A DNA stretch of 64,000 nucleotides from Lycorma delicatula (GCF_047948215.1 NC_134456.1:77924515-77988514); one strand, 5' to 3'. Counted from the stretch's first letter, positions 43,811 to 56,075 are shown. Made by a program: numbers and translations. Notes: generated by a model from the letters alone, not told the origin.

Positions 43811-46511
43811 ATATCGCTTTCCATGTCAGTTAAGAGCATATCACAGAAATCATTACGTTTTGTTTAATTTAAAAAAGACTTATACCGGTTGTTACCAGTA
43901 CGGCATGAAATGTAAGCGTAATCTTAACACACGCCTAACACATTCATCCACCGCACTGTGAATATTTTATAGTATATTTTATTCAAAAAGTATACTTTCT
44001 TCTTTTGAAGTCTGTTAATAATTAAAAAAAGTGTAAAAGTTAATACATTTTTAAGAAAAATTCAGGAAAACGAAAATAAAACTTTTTCAGTTTTTCTTAA
44101 ATTTTGACGAAAAGAAGAAGGCGCCATATAATGGTATGTTTGTTATTTAGCTATTATTTAAGAGTAGAATTTTAAAGAAGAATTTAAAAGTATTATTTTA
44201 ACATTTTATTTGGTTTTTTATATCGTTCTAGTTTTTCTATTTCATTTTTTTTTTTCAGTTAAAAGAAATTTCCTTCAAATACAAATAAAATTACCTTCAA
44301 AAACTACATCGTTTTTGAATGAAAAGTAAGTAGTAACCCGATTTGTCGATCAGACAGAGGTATTTAACTTTCAAACAAATTTAAAATAGGTTTACAATAG
44401 GTAAATACGTTTGGGGTTCATCATCAAATAACTCAGGGATTCGTCAAATATTTTAGACCGTTAACAAACAAAGCATATAAATACAATTTTATTGATCCCA
44501 AGGTACAGTAAATTAAAAATTTATTTGTATACGAGGATATTCGGCTTAACACTGCGAATCGAAGAATTATAATACATACTGAAATTTACCAAAAACTAGT
44601 TAACCATCCAAATTATTTGGTAATAAATCTTTTTTACAATAGTGATAATATATTTAAAAAGTTGAAAATGTAACTTTTTTTGATCTCTGATAGATTTAAC
44701 AAATCTAGACTTATGGACTTTTAAATTTAAAGGTCTCTTTGAATTTGAAGGATATTACATTTTATAATGTCATTATTTATTTATAGTTTTGTATATTTTA
44801 CGTGAAGAGTAAATCTTAATTTGGCTTTGTTTATAAGGCTTAAATATTATTTACAAAGTTAGAATAAATCGCATACAAATTGTACAGTTTTCACAACAAA
44901 AATGTGTATCGTTTGTATACAAACTGAAGACTACAACCAAACCTCAGAACAGGTTTTTTATTTATAGTAGAAAATTCTACAGCTTTACTAGTACAAAAAT
45001 TAATTTAAAAAATTCTTTAGATTATATTGTAAATGGAAAACTGTCATAGAGATATAAAAAAAAATAATTACAAAGAATAAAATTTTTTTCTCATGTCGTT
45101 GCGTACTTAGAAAAAAACTTTTTTTTTTCACGAAACCGTGACACCTACTGTATTCTTGTTGATAGTACAAGAAAGTAAGGAAAATGTGTTATAAAATTGT
45201 CCTTCTTGACAACTGGGCAACAGATAAAGTTACTCTTTGGAAAAGCAATTACTTATAAGGAAAAAGAAGAAGAAGAACAATAACTTTCTTTTAAAAGATG
45301 AAATACACACCATACTGACGTTTTAGAGTGAACAAACTGTCGTAAACTTGTTCTTCCATCTGCAAAACTTCTACTAAACTTACTTAGGTAATCAAAACTG
45401 TGAAAAGATATAACATACTTAAATTGTAAACGTCAGTTTCTTTTCTTATGAGCCTACGTAAATTGTTCTTTCATTTGATATAAATAGAAACTGTGACGTG
45501 GTTTGTTATAAATACATCATACAAGTAAATAAATATTTTAACGAAGCAAAAATAGTTTCCTTTGACTTATTGGGAAATTTAAAATATGTATTATAATAAA
45601 AATAATATTCGTACCTGTTATAGTACTTATAATACGCGTATTTTAAAAGTATAAACTTTTTGTACATTACTCTTTTTAATGTATATAATAAAATTATTTT
45701 ATCTTTAAACAGCATCACGGAGTTCGTTAGAACTTCGTCAATAAGAAACGACGAAGTCAACTAACTACGTTTACAGTTCTAAACATGTCCTAACCTAACA
45801 GCGAAATGAAAATGGAAAAAAATAAGCGTGAAAACATTATATTTCAGTTCAATTAAATTAGTAATAAAGAATATTTTCAAAAATTATCTCGAAAAATTTC
45901 TTAGACAAAGTTTTGTTGTCCATTTGATGAACCACGGGACTCGAATGTGTCATTTTATTATGTTTTGCCGGTGACTACGAATCGTGCCGCTAGATAGCGG
46001 TGCTTGATAGTACTAGGTAGCGTACAAAAACTTGATAATGTACTTGAAATAATAAAATTTTAAAGAAAATATTCTACATATTGTGTTAATAGTAAATGCT
46101 CTTATGTAAATGAAAGTACTGAAGATGAAACAATATTTTTTAACTCCCATCACTTCTTTAAAAAAACAAAAGTATTAGTTTACAAGACGTATTAGTTTAT
46201 TAAAAAAAGACATAAATAAAACAGAAATTTTGTCGAATTTAACGACAAAAATCAAGGGTTACACTTTTAGGCTACTCAAATTAATAAGTGCAATATTAAA
46301 TTACGGATTTACGATTCGTAAAGGTCATTATACTAGTTTTATTAAAAAAGGAAAAATATGGTACGAAGTGAATGATATGACTATCAACAAAAAAAATTGG
46401 CCGTGAAATTCAATTTGTATGTTCTAAGGCAATAAATTTTAATAATAAGTCCATAAGATACCAATCAATAATTCATAAAAAAAATAAAAGGATAATCTAA
46501 CAAAACGCTGT
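43811..46511. other. AT-rich stretch without recognised genes
   Basis: An 84-codon minus-strand run at 45760-45506 has low-complexity, AT-driven content. No repeats or terminal structures recognised. Confidence 0.45.
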
Positions 46512-47410
46512 GGTATCTAAAAAAATTATGAAATTGTAAACCGTACGGTAAGAGTCTTGCAGATATCATTTCTTTCGCTAAAAAAAAAAAAAAAAAATTT
46601 CTGTGATGTAAATAAAATTGTTTTTACAAAAAGATACTGATATCAAAAAATGTAAGACGCTACATTTCTATTATCAAAATCTGACATTAATTTAGAATTT
46701 TCTTTAAAAAAAAAGTTAATATACCTAGAAAATAAAATAATTTTAATTCATTTATATGTAAAATACATATCACATTTACAGAAATAATACAATTTTTATG
46801 ATTATTCGTTGTTTAATAAATGAAATTGGGCCTGTAAGAGTTTTGTAACAAATTCTTGTTTTTTTTTTTCTTATTATATGGAACGCTTAAACATAGTTTG
46901 TTATCTAATATTGTATATTTATTGTCAATTACATATATTTAACATGTATTTTTTTTAAAATAAAATTTTCAGTTAATAACAGATTTTGATAATAGAAATG
47001 TAAATGTCTTACCTTTTTTGATATCATTATCGTTTTGTCAAAAACAGTTTTATTTATGTTACAGAAGTTTTTTTTTTTTGGAAGATATTTTTTTTTCTTC
47101 CTGTTTAGCCTCCAGAAATTACCGTCAGTTATTCCTTCAAAGGATGAATGAGGATCATATGTACGAGTGTAAGTGAAGTGTAGTCTTGTACAGTCTCAGG
47201 TCGACCAATCCTAACATGTATGGTTAATTGAAATCCAACCGCCAAAGAACACCGGTATCCACGATCTAGTATTCAAATCCGTATAAAAGTAATTGCCGTT
47301 ACTAGGATTTGAACGTTGGAACTCTCGACGGGAAGAAAAAAAAAGAAATGATATCTGCGAGACTCTTACCTTACGGTTTACAATTTCATTGTAATTTTTT
47401 TGGGTATTAT
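46512..47410. mobile_element. Foldback (long-TIR) element interrupted by a SINE-2
   Basis: The left arm (46512-46575: GAAATTGTAAACCGTACGGT, AAGAGTCTTGCAGATATCAT) is the reverse complement of the right end (47340-47400). The inner arm parts 46600-46725 and 46945-47070 pair as well (GATATCAAAAAATGTAAGAC and CATTTCTATTATCAAAATCTG with their complements). The right arm is split by the SINE-2 at about 47090-47335; without it the arms would be continuous. There is no ORF, so it is nonautonomous. The exact outer ends and target duplication are uncertain. Confidence 0.8.
47090..47335 (-). mobile_element. SINE-2 copy inside the foldback element, 5'-truncated
   Basis: On the plus strand: CTGTTTAGCCTCCAGAAATT, AGGATGAATGAGGATCATAT, GTCTCAGGTCGACCAATCCT, AACACCGGTATCCACGATCT, TTCAAATCCGTATAAAAGT and GATTTGAACGTTGGAACTC. 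These follow the full copy at 43500-43795 until just beyond the B box; the A-box head is missing. Confidence 0.87.
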
Positions 47411-47574
47411 TTTATTTAAAAATATTAAGTGTAATAACCTCAAACTTTCAAATTTGTCATTAACCATTTGACTGTGAAAGATTTATTTTTCTTTTATCTA
47501 TACATTTAAAAATTAACGTTTGTTTGCCTGTACGTCTGGTTGGACGCATGCCAGGGAAGGTTTATGAATTAGTT

Positions 47575-47870
47575 TGGACCCGCTAGGTGGCGCTGGCGTC
47601 GAGATATTTCGAAATATTGTATTTATGGCCCGATTTGCCTCATATTCAGAATACATGTTACTTACATGGAAAGAATTATCACTACAAAAAATGTACCCGC
47701 TAAATGGCGCTGGGGTTGAGATATTTACAAAAATTATATTTATGGACTGATTTGGTTCATATTCAGAATATGAATATTAGTTAGGTGAAAAGAAATATTT
47801 TTGCAAAACCTATTATACCAGCTAGGTGGGGACGGTGTCAAGATATTTACGAAACAAACAAATATACAAA
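47575..47870 (+). repeat. Minisatellite-like tandem repeat, ~120-bp unit, 2.5 copies
   Basis: Units start at 47579 (CCCGCTAGGTGGCGCTGGCG), 47696 (CCCGCTAAATGGCGCTGGGG) and 47818 (CCAGCTAGGTGGGGACGGTG). Each is followed by TCGAGATATTT-type text, a TTTATGG(C/A)C(C/T)GATTTG block and CATATTCAGAATA. The third copy is cut after about 50 bp. Divergence between units is moderate. Confidence 0.85.
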
Positions 47871-47881
47871 CAGAATTTTTT

Positions 47882-47939
47882 ATTCTATATATAGAATAAA
47901 AAAGGATCATGCCTTTATATATATATAAAGGGCATGATC
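47882..47939. other. Two adjacent AT-centred palindromes
   Basis: ATTCTATATATAGAAT lies at 47882-47897. The second palindrome, 47905-47939, pairs GATCATGCC with GGCATGATC around a TTTATATATATATAAA core, with one extra base on the right arm. Confidence 0.8.
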
Positions 47940-47984
47940 GTATGTGTGTCTGCTAAAGACCAAAAAACTAATGGACCGATTTAC

Positions 47985-48165
47985 GCCCGGGCAAAAGGGT
48001 AAAATGGAAACGGGGAAAAGGGTAAAAGGTGGAAAGAGACAAGGGGAAAACGGGAAAAGGTAAAAAAAAACTGGGAGAGTGACGAGGGAGAAGGGTAAAA
48101 GGGAGAAGTTGGAAAGGGAATAGGGGAAGGAGAATAAGTGAAAGGTAAAATTTGTGAAGTTCAGT
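47985..48165 (+). other. Polypurine tract with repeated G-runs
   Basis: About 180 nt almost without pyrimidines other than T, with more than a dozen GGG or GGGG runs in GGGAAAAGGGTAAAAGG-type words. It looks like a degenerate short tandem repeat of AAAAGGG(T). It could in principle form triplex or G-quadruplex structures; this is an inference from composition only. Confidence 0.75.
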
Positions 48166-48204
48166 TTTTTAATTTTTTTATCAAATTTTCAATTTTGTTC
48201 ATTT

Positions 48205-48234
48205 AAACTCTCTCTCTCCCACTCTCTCATTCTG

Positions 48235-48266
<32 letters not shown>

Positions 48267-48300
48267 AATATATAGCAACAGCGAAGCATTGCCGGGCTAG
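48205..48300 (+). repeat. CT/TA microsatellite followed by a Helitron-like 3' end
   Basis: (CT)n with interruptions (48209-48247) then (TA)n (48248-48274), followed by GCAACAGCGAAGCATTGCCG and GGCTAG, then T at 48301. A 3' CTAG before T with a short imperfect hairpin upstream (GCAA…TTGC) is the rule for Helitron ends, but no helicase gene and no certain 5' TC end are seen. Confidence 0.45.
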
Positions 48301-48479
48301 TATTCATATAAAAAGAGTCATCAACAAATCTAAATATCTTTAATTTCTGTGATCGAATAGTCTCTTTAGTTTAACTTACCATTCAATTCTTGTATTGCTT
48401 CTATACATAACTTCAGCAACGGGAAAGATACTACAATTTTTTGTCTCACGTCTTTCTAAATCGGAGTGTGCCTTTCAAA

Positions 48480-49170
48480 CTGTCAAACCTCTTCTTCAGA
48501 TCTGCTAGTAGCATCTAGTGACTATTTTTATTTACACCTATCTTCTAAGATTAGTCTGAGGGCCACATTACCCTTCCTTGTATCTATACTTTTTTTTATT
48601 TAGAGAACTGAAGATCATTAATATATTCTCATTACTCACTTTCCTGAAACTATTTCAGTAAATATAATCCATGATTGAAAGAGTAGATTGTTAATATGTA
48701 CTTACCATATTTATCTGCTCTTGTCTGGTAACAATTTACTTTTTTTAAATCCAAAAAAAATTTTACGTGTAAATGTATATAGATCCTACTTACTCGCTTC
48801 TATCTCTTCTGAAGAGAATACTATATCTTATGATATACCGTCAATCAGGTCTGCTTTCTTTCTTTTATTATTATTTTATTTTCTCATCTTCGGCAAGTCA
48901 GCTTGTAATACAGAGTTTCTTTTGAGATACTCATCAATTTCTACTCCCCTTCTAAACGTAATTTAATAATTTTTCCACTTTGTTCTGTCCCTCTATATCT
49001 TGTCACCTACTAATTTCTTATTTTCATCGTAACAGACGTTTTTATCCGAACCTCTAATTCTAATAAATTTTAACTTCATTTCCGCAAAATTTTCTTCACG
49101 TTAATTTATACCAATTAACAGAATATTCTTTCGATAAAAATACCTTCAACCATTTTTATTTTCTGTTCAG
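48480..49170 (-). pseudogene. Very old reverse-transcriptase relic (middle part)
   Basis: Minus strand near 48595-48535 reads KSIDTRKGNVALRLILED, clearly the KSIGTREAILGLRLIVEG box of the intact protein. Around 48730-48680, NCYQTRADKYGKYILTI matches MIPKKAGADKCEEYRTISL. Around 48850-48770, DGISYDIVFSSEEIEAS matches DGIPVELLRSAGEEAID. All are in broken frames, and no catalytic box is left. Confidence 0.62.
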
Positions 49171-49440
49171 CATTTTTTATGTAATTTAATTTCGGATAAA
49201 CTACAGTTTACTGAATTAATTTCTTCATATTTGTATAATACCTAATTTAATCTATCAATTTTAAACCAAATAAATTCATAGTTTTCTAAGAACTTATATT
49301 TTTATGTAAATTCTCCTTTCTACTTTAATTATCTTTTTTTTAAAATTTATTCTGTTTTTTCATTTGATATTAATTTTATTGTAATTTCTAGACGTGTGTC
49401 TTCGTTTTAATTTCTTTTATACTGCTTATATGACACCTTC

Positions 49441-50056
49441 TACTTCCTAGTACGAAGTAAAGGAAGTATTGTGATCGCGAAAAATTTCGGTTTTCAGATT
49501 TCAACGTAAATATCCATTTTGACCATCCCTGAATCCATTTTGACTAGTTTCGGCGTGACATCTGTATGTACGTACGTATATGTGAGTGCAATCTACTGGA
49601 CCAAAAGTTTCCAAAAAAGCCCAAAATCTAAACGGTTTGGATTTGGACTTTTTCTTAACTGCATTAATAAGCCCTCACTAAGAGCCTTTCAATGATATAT
49701 CATAAGTAGTACTTATTTTCATCGGTTCCAAAGTTATAGCCACATAAAAGTTTAATTAATGAAATATTTGGATCTTACAAAGGGAAGGCACATCGGTACG
49801 AATTCGACTTCATTCCCTTTTTTTTCTTAAATTTTTTTTTTTTAATTTAAATATATTGATTTATTAATAATTATTATTCTTTGATTGTAAAAAAAAATAA
49901 CAAAAATGTAGTATTCAATAACAATAAAAAAAAAAAAAAAAAATATGAAAAAATATCAGAAGTTATTAATGAAATAAAATTTTATAGTTTCGATTTTTAA
50001 AAAAAATGTGTAAATGTAATTTAACAGGCGTACAAGGAAGTCACATCAGATTTTTT
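49441..50056 (-). repeat. Interspersed repeat family A, copy 3 (inverted)
   Basis: Reverse of 14928-15665. On the plus strand: ACTTCCTAGTACGAAGTAAA, GGAAGTATTGTGATC, TTTCAACGTAAATATCCATT, CTGAATCCATTTTGACTA, TTTCTTAACTGCATTAATAA, TCATCGGTTCCAAAGTTATA, GGATCTTACAAAGGGAAGG, and it ends GTACAAGGAAGTCACATCAG. Confidence 0.85.
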
Positions 50057-51254
50057 TTTAATGTCTTAACTTTCAGCCTTTATATCACCATGAAAAAATT
50101 ATAATATTAAATTAATTAAGTTCTAGGATTACAATGAAATATCTAGTAATAATGATAATTAATATATGCTAAGTTTTTATTTTTAATATTTTTTTTTTTT
50201 TTTATGGGATGTTTGAAAAACGATTTGTAGTAGTAAACACTTGTAATATAAATTTCTGCAAATTTATAGTTTTATTAGTTTGATTATATCGGATTATAGG
50301 TTTAGATTTATATATATCAGATTTATTCGTAATTTAATAAAAAAAATTAATGAAATATATTTAAGTAGTTTTTTCTAAAACCTCAAAATAGTAAAATTTA
50401 AAGGAATTTTTGAAAAATAAGATAAAGAATTAAAAATAAGAAAAATAATTTAAAAAAGAGAAAAATTCTATTAAAAGAAAACGTACTGTTAATTTACCAT
50501 ATTTATATCAACATAAAATGATTTAATTATAACTGTATAAACCTCTGTACTAAAATAAAAAGAACCAGGAAAAAACATTAAGTTAATTGAATATTTAATA
50601 ATTACAAACAAAGGATAGGACAACTGATTTTACTGATCTATGATACAAGATCATTTTCCAAACTTTTGTTAATTGAATTCTACTGTAAGATTTTTCAATT
50701 AACAACTCATATAATTTGTTTTAACCTTTAAATCAATGATCTCTTGAATAATTAATTATATAGCTTTAACCCCATCTAATAAATAATTTCTTCTTACGTG
50801 TCTCCAGTATCAGATAAATAAAACATTTTCATTTTTAGAGTTTTGCATGTGATCTCATTACATTTTAAATGTAAAGTTGTTTAAGTTGTACAAAAGATAG
50901 ATTTTACTTCTACAAAAGTAAAGAAAAATAAAGAAAAGATAGATCTTAAAAATGGCATACTTTAAGTTTTTTGATAAGCAGCCTGAAAATTCATTAAATA
51001 ATGAATATTTTTAATACAGTATTAAAAATATATATTTTTTTATAATTAATAACTATAAATTGGTAAAGAAGAAAAAACTCAAATACAATTTACAAAAGAT
51101 TTTTATTAAACAATCTAAAACTTAATTGCCTATTTCTACGGTTAAAAAAACAATATTGTTAGATTCTGATAAAGTTTTATATAAAAATAATTTTTTTTCC
51201 CAATGTTTACATTGCGATGTGTTCAAATTGTGATCAGTAAGCATGGCTCAAGTA
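50057..51254. other. AT-rich stretch without recognised features
   Basis: Dominated by A/T runs. Nothing recognised. Confidence 0.45.
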
Positions 51255-51480
51255 GATGAAAATATATATAACATGTAAATGTGCTGTAGTCTTGAATATC
51301 TCAGGCCAACCATTCCTGAGATGTGTGATTAATTGAGGCCCCAAACTCTAAATTACACTGGTATGCAAAGTCTAGTATTCATATTCATTTAAAAATAACT
51401 TAACTTTTCTGGGGTTTGAAACTCAGAACCTTCGATTTCGAAAATTACCTGTTAAACAAGTGATTTGTGATGATTAAAAC
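51255..51480 (-). mobile_element. SINE-2 copy, diverged
   Basis: On the plus strand: AACATGTAAATGTGCTGTAG, CTCAGGCCAACCATTCCTGA, GATGTGTGATTAATTGAGGC, GTCTAGTATTCATATTCAT, GGGTTTGAAACTCAGAACC, then GTGATTTGTGATGA. The order matches SINE-2 with many substitutions, so this is an old copy. Confidence 0.75.
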
Positions 51481-51764
51481 ATTAGGTGGTTTAAAAATTA
51501 AGTACAAAAAATTAAATAAAGGAAAAGAATAAATAAATATTACTGTAAAATTATTATTTCTAAAAGGGTTTAAAAAATAAAAGTAAAAATTAGTAACAGA
51601 TTTCGTTTTAATTACTAACAGAAATGTTTTATAAGGTTTATAGTTTCATTTATTATCATTTATGTATTTTTTTTTTACATAAGTATTATTTTAAATATAT
51701 TATTTCTTCTTTACCTACCTATGGTAACTATTTACTCATTGAAATGGTAGTTTAATTTTAAATC

Positions 51765-54480
51765 ATCGTCAAGTGGTGTTCTGTCTACTGGCAAAGCCCT
51801 AGCACCAGAGATATTTCCATCTTTTTTGTCCCATGCATCTCTGTTAATCTCATCATTTATTCTCATCTCATCACTTTATGTCATTTATTGACTTTAGCCT
51901 CTTCCTTCCTCTTCTTTCACCTTCAATGGAACCTTCAAGAACTGTATTTATTCTCCCTTTTCTCCTAATTACAGATATATATATATATTTATTATATATT
52001 TTCCCCAATCCAGTTTCCTTTTCTCTTTGTGAGAGTCGCCAATATTGTTCTACCTTCATTTATTCTCCCAGCCACATCTCAAAAGCCTTGATGTTATATT
52101 TTTCCCTTTTTTTCTCCAATGTTCATGTTTCACTACCATACAAAAATGCATTCCAAATAGAGCATTTTACGAATCTCTTCTAAAGGTTCAGATCCATGTT
52201 GTTGCAGAGTAGATTTGTCTTTTTAAAAAAGGTTTCCTCTGCCATTGCAATTCTCATCTTAATTTCTGCTTTACTCCTCTTGTCTTCAGTTAGTACAGTT
52301 TCCAAATATTTCTATCTTTTTTCCTTCTGCTATTATAAAAACCCAATGTCTTTCCTCTCATTTTCCTACATGACTTTTGTTTTTCTCACATATATTTTCA
52401 TCCCATATTCCTTCATCCCTACTTTCAATGTTTGTATCGTTCCTTGTAATGTCATTGTGTATTTAGCAACAATCACCAAACTGTGAGCAAATCTGACACA
52501 ATTTATATTTCTTTCACCTATGCTTACTCCCTTTTGACCACCAACATTACTTTCAAGATTTCCTTGATATAAAGGGTGAACAGTGTTGGTGATAAACAGC
52601 AGCAGTCTTGCCTCACTTCTTTGCTTAATTGTAACCAATCTGTTAGATTCTCATTTATTTGCACAGCTGCTTTATGCTTCATATACAATTCTCTGATCAC
52701 TTTCGTATTCTTCAAATTAACTCTCCTTTCTTTAAAAATCTCAAATAACTTTTCCCAGAGTACTGTGTCAAATGCCTTTTCCATCTATAAAACACAATCT
52801 CAATCTTCTTCCTCTATGAAAACATCTCTCTCTTTTCAACCATTCTGATTAATCATTAATTAATTCCTTTTCCTTTTCTGAATCTAAACATTTTTCCTCA
52901 GCATTCTCCTCCACGTTTTGTAATCAACCTTCTATTTACAACTCTCAGTATTATTTTTGTAATATATTAAGCTGATAGTTCTATGTTCATCAGATTTTTT
53001 AGTTCCAACATTTTTAGCTATCAGTATCATTCATTATTATTTCAACAAAATCTTTTGAGCATACTCCAGTATAACAAATTGTATTGTATATTGAAAATAT
53101 TTCATCAACTCCTACATCTTCTAAAGATTTAAAACGAGTTCTAATGGAGGTTCATCTACTCCTGTTTCTTTCTTATTCTTCATGTTTACTAGCTTTATAA
53201 TTTCAGATCTCAAAATTGGTGGGCCTTTCCCTCTTTCCATGTCAGCTTCCTGTATTTCACAATTCCTTCTCCCTACATATAGCTTCTCAATATATTCTTC
53301 CCATTGTTTCTTTATCTAATCTTCTTTATAAATGCTTTCACATTTTTCTTCTCAGTTTTTCTTATTTTATAAATGGGATTTCATTTATCTCATGTGGTGT
53401 TTTTTACCTTCTTATATAACTTGTCATATTTCCTTTCCTTTTCTAATTCTTCTATGTCTTTACATTCTTCTTTTAGCCACCTTTCTCTAGGTTTATGTGC
53501 TTCTCTCTTTAATTCATTATTCAATTTTTGATAGATTACTTTGTTGTATTCTCCTTCTTTATTTTTATATATTCCTTTTTTCTTCCAATTTTTTTATCAC
53601 TTCTTGCGTTACCCAAGGTTTCTTTGCCAGGCGTCTTCATAGAAACCAATTTCTTACTCTGCAGCTTCCCTCATAGATGATTTTATCCTTGACTACATTT
53701 CCCCTGCTGGTTCATTTTTCACTTTTACCTTGAATAATTAATTGCCTTTATCAACATTTCACCTACCTTTACTCTCCCTATGCTGTCTAACTGTTCTATA
53801 TTCCATTTCTTCACCTTCATATCTGTTTGAATCTTTTTTAATCATATTTTTGTTTCCATCTTTAAAGAATATGATTTCTTCCTACGTAAGCTCGTGAACA
53901 CCCATTTTTTTGCTAGTCTTTTTAACAGCATTCCTGTTTCTATTTCCAACAAAAAAATGATCTATTTGAAACAGAGATCCATTTTTTGGTCTTGTCCAAG
54001 TATATATTCTTCATTTCTAATTATTAAATACGTATTTATAATGAACCAATTTTTAACTCGGCAAAATTCAACCAGCCTATCTCCTCTTTTATTTCGTGTT
54101 CATAATCCTAACTTACTCACTGACTTCCCATCTCACCTTCTCTCATTATACAGTCTCCTATAATTATTTTACAGCAATCCTGTTCATTTTTTAATAACAA
54201 TTATGTGTGTTTCCATGTTTTTTAGTTAATTTCATTAACAGTTTTGTTTCTTTGCATCAATACTCAAAGTTCTATGAGGACATCGTTACCCTCAACCTGT
54301 TAAGACTGAGACCCAGCCAGGGCCTCCTTGAGGGACCCAGTTAGAGGCAGGCAACTGTTATAACCAAGACCCAGGTGATTCTTGGTTAGGTTAAGTTGAC
54401 GATGACACCTCCTGGAATTGAGTTGTGTTTAATTGCAGGTCTGGCTCCAAGAGGGGTGTATATAAAAACAAAGAAAAAAA
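51765..54480 (-). pseudogene. Near full-length decayed endonuclease-reverse transcriptase retrotransposon
   Basis: On the minus strand in order: endonuclease remnants at about 54170-53930 (IIIGDCIM, KRGDRLVEFCR and EEYILGQDQK, matching GDWNAS, ERGDRLIEFC and IYTWKKPG of the intact protein). The reverse transcriptase follows at 52784-52524 (MEKAFDTVLWEKLFEIFKER, VRQDCCCLSPTLFTLYI) and 52638-52366, where the catalytic box reads RFAHSLVIVAK instead of RFADDIVILAE, then YGMKIYVRKTKVM. The C-terminus at 52059-51871 has INTVLEGSIEGERRGRKRLK, and the end reads ARALPVDRTPLDDD. A GC-richer part at 54290-54480 is probably the 5' leader. Both catalytic aspartates and many frames are lost. Confidence 0.82.
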
Positions 54481-55869
54481 TTTATAAGTTCAGTGTTTAC
54501 TCAGATGTAGGTGTAAAGAAAAATTACACCAAAATTATTTGTATCAATTAAAATCTGAGACTGACAACTATTGACTGAATGCTACTAAGTGAACACTATA
54601 ATTAAATCAATTAAAAAGTAAAATAATGTTAATGGAATTTGAAACTAAGTCTTGTTGCTTTAAAGAATTGCTGTTATATCAACTAGTGGTGGTATTAAAA
54701 AGAAAAAAAAATCATTATAGTATTTTCTGTTCTTAATTGAAGAAGATTTTGCTATTTTGTCAGATCCTTCACTGTTGTTTGATTTATTGCATGATTTTTA
54801 TTTTGTAACATTTTGAAACAAATATAATTGTGATATATAAATTAAATTATTTCATTAGCTTAGTCAGTGATAAAAATAATTGTGTTTAATATTCTTACAT
54901 ATTCATTAATTTGTATTGTGTAACCATTTAACAATGATGGTTAACTAATTACATAACTAACACTGTTACTAAGCCAATTGTTTGATTGTACAGCATTACA
55001 TAACTCTGTTAGATACTAATTCAATGATTTTAACGTTAATTAATTAACAGTTATTACTATTACTGTACTAAAGTGTAATTTTTAAAAAGTAAATTTAATT
55101 ACAATCTATTATTTTTATTTTTGAAACATTCATACTCGTACTGTACTTTCCATTAAGTCGGGGATTAAATAGGAAATGTTGAAAATTATCTATTGGATCT
55201 TGTTTTATAGTAATAAGTTGAAGAATCAGTTTAGCCAAACCATAATATTGACTTTTCTAATTGGATTTACACTACAGTAGTATAATAAAATAGAATTTTC
55301 CTTCAAGTACACTAATGTCAGAAACTCAGTATCAATTTAAAAGTGTGTGTAATTAACGTTATATCTATCACTGAAGTTAGTGTAACAGGTGGTTCAGAAA
55401 AGAGAGAAAATCAAATCGCTTTGTAAAAGTGAAGTTTGGTCAAACATTTTTCAAATAACCTTTTTCTATATATCTTTGTTCTATATGGTGAGTATAATTA
55501 AATGAGCCTATTGTATTGTTGTGTGAATTATTGTCACTAAATTCTATGTTCTAATTTAGTTATCGTACAATTCTTGTACGATAACTAACTGACTTTTCTA
55601 CCCTTGAGAATTATATTTATATTTGATTGCAGTGTAGCTTACTAGTTTAAAGTGTGTGCATGAAAAGTTTAGCTATTGTTTTTAGAATTACTTTAATAGA
55701 GTATTTTATAACAGTAAAAAATATATGCCATATTTTATTATTTATTTTTGTAGATTTAACAATTAATTGATGAGAACTTTAAAAGTTATTTTATTTACAA
55801 TTTCTAAATTGTAAGTTTAATTTGAAAATAAAAATGTTACAACTTTTATCTCTGGTACACAGAGTAACA
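54481..55869. other. AT-rich stretch without recognised genes
   Basis: No features apart from the hairpin at 55556-55588. Confidence 0.45.
55556..55588. other. Perfect 15-bp inverted repeat
   Basis: 55556-55570 pairs exactly with 55574-55588 around a 3-nt loop (TTC). It has mixed composition and is not merely an AT run. Confidence 0.87.
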
Positions 55870-56075
55870 ACATTGGTGACTATCAGAAGGGAAGGAACTG
55901 GATCAGGCATACAATTAGGGAAAAAAGAATAATAAATACAGTTCTTGAAGGATCCGTTGAAGGTGAAAAAAGAAGAGGAAAGAAGAGGCTGAAGTTAATA
56001 AATAACATAAAGGGTAGTGAAGGTGCCAGGGACCTGCCAACAAGCAGAACACCATATGATGATGATGATGCAGGG
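55870..56075 (+). pseudogene. C-terminal end of a reverse transcriptase, opposite strand copy
   Basis: Plus strand: NWIRHTIREKRIINTVLEGS-like text, VEGEKRRGKKRLKLINNIKG, then ARDLPTSRTPYDDDDAG. It matches the C-terminus of the 51.8-54.5 kb element (INTVLEGSIEGERRGRKRLK … ARALPVDRTPLDDD). Only about 65 codons remain; it is a strongly 5'-truncated insertion of the same family. Confidence 0.75.
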
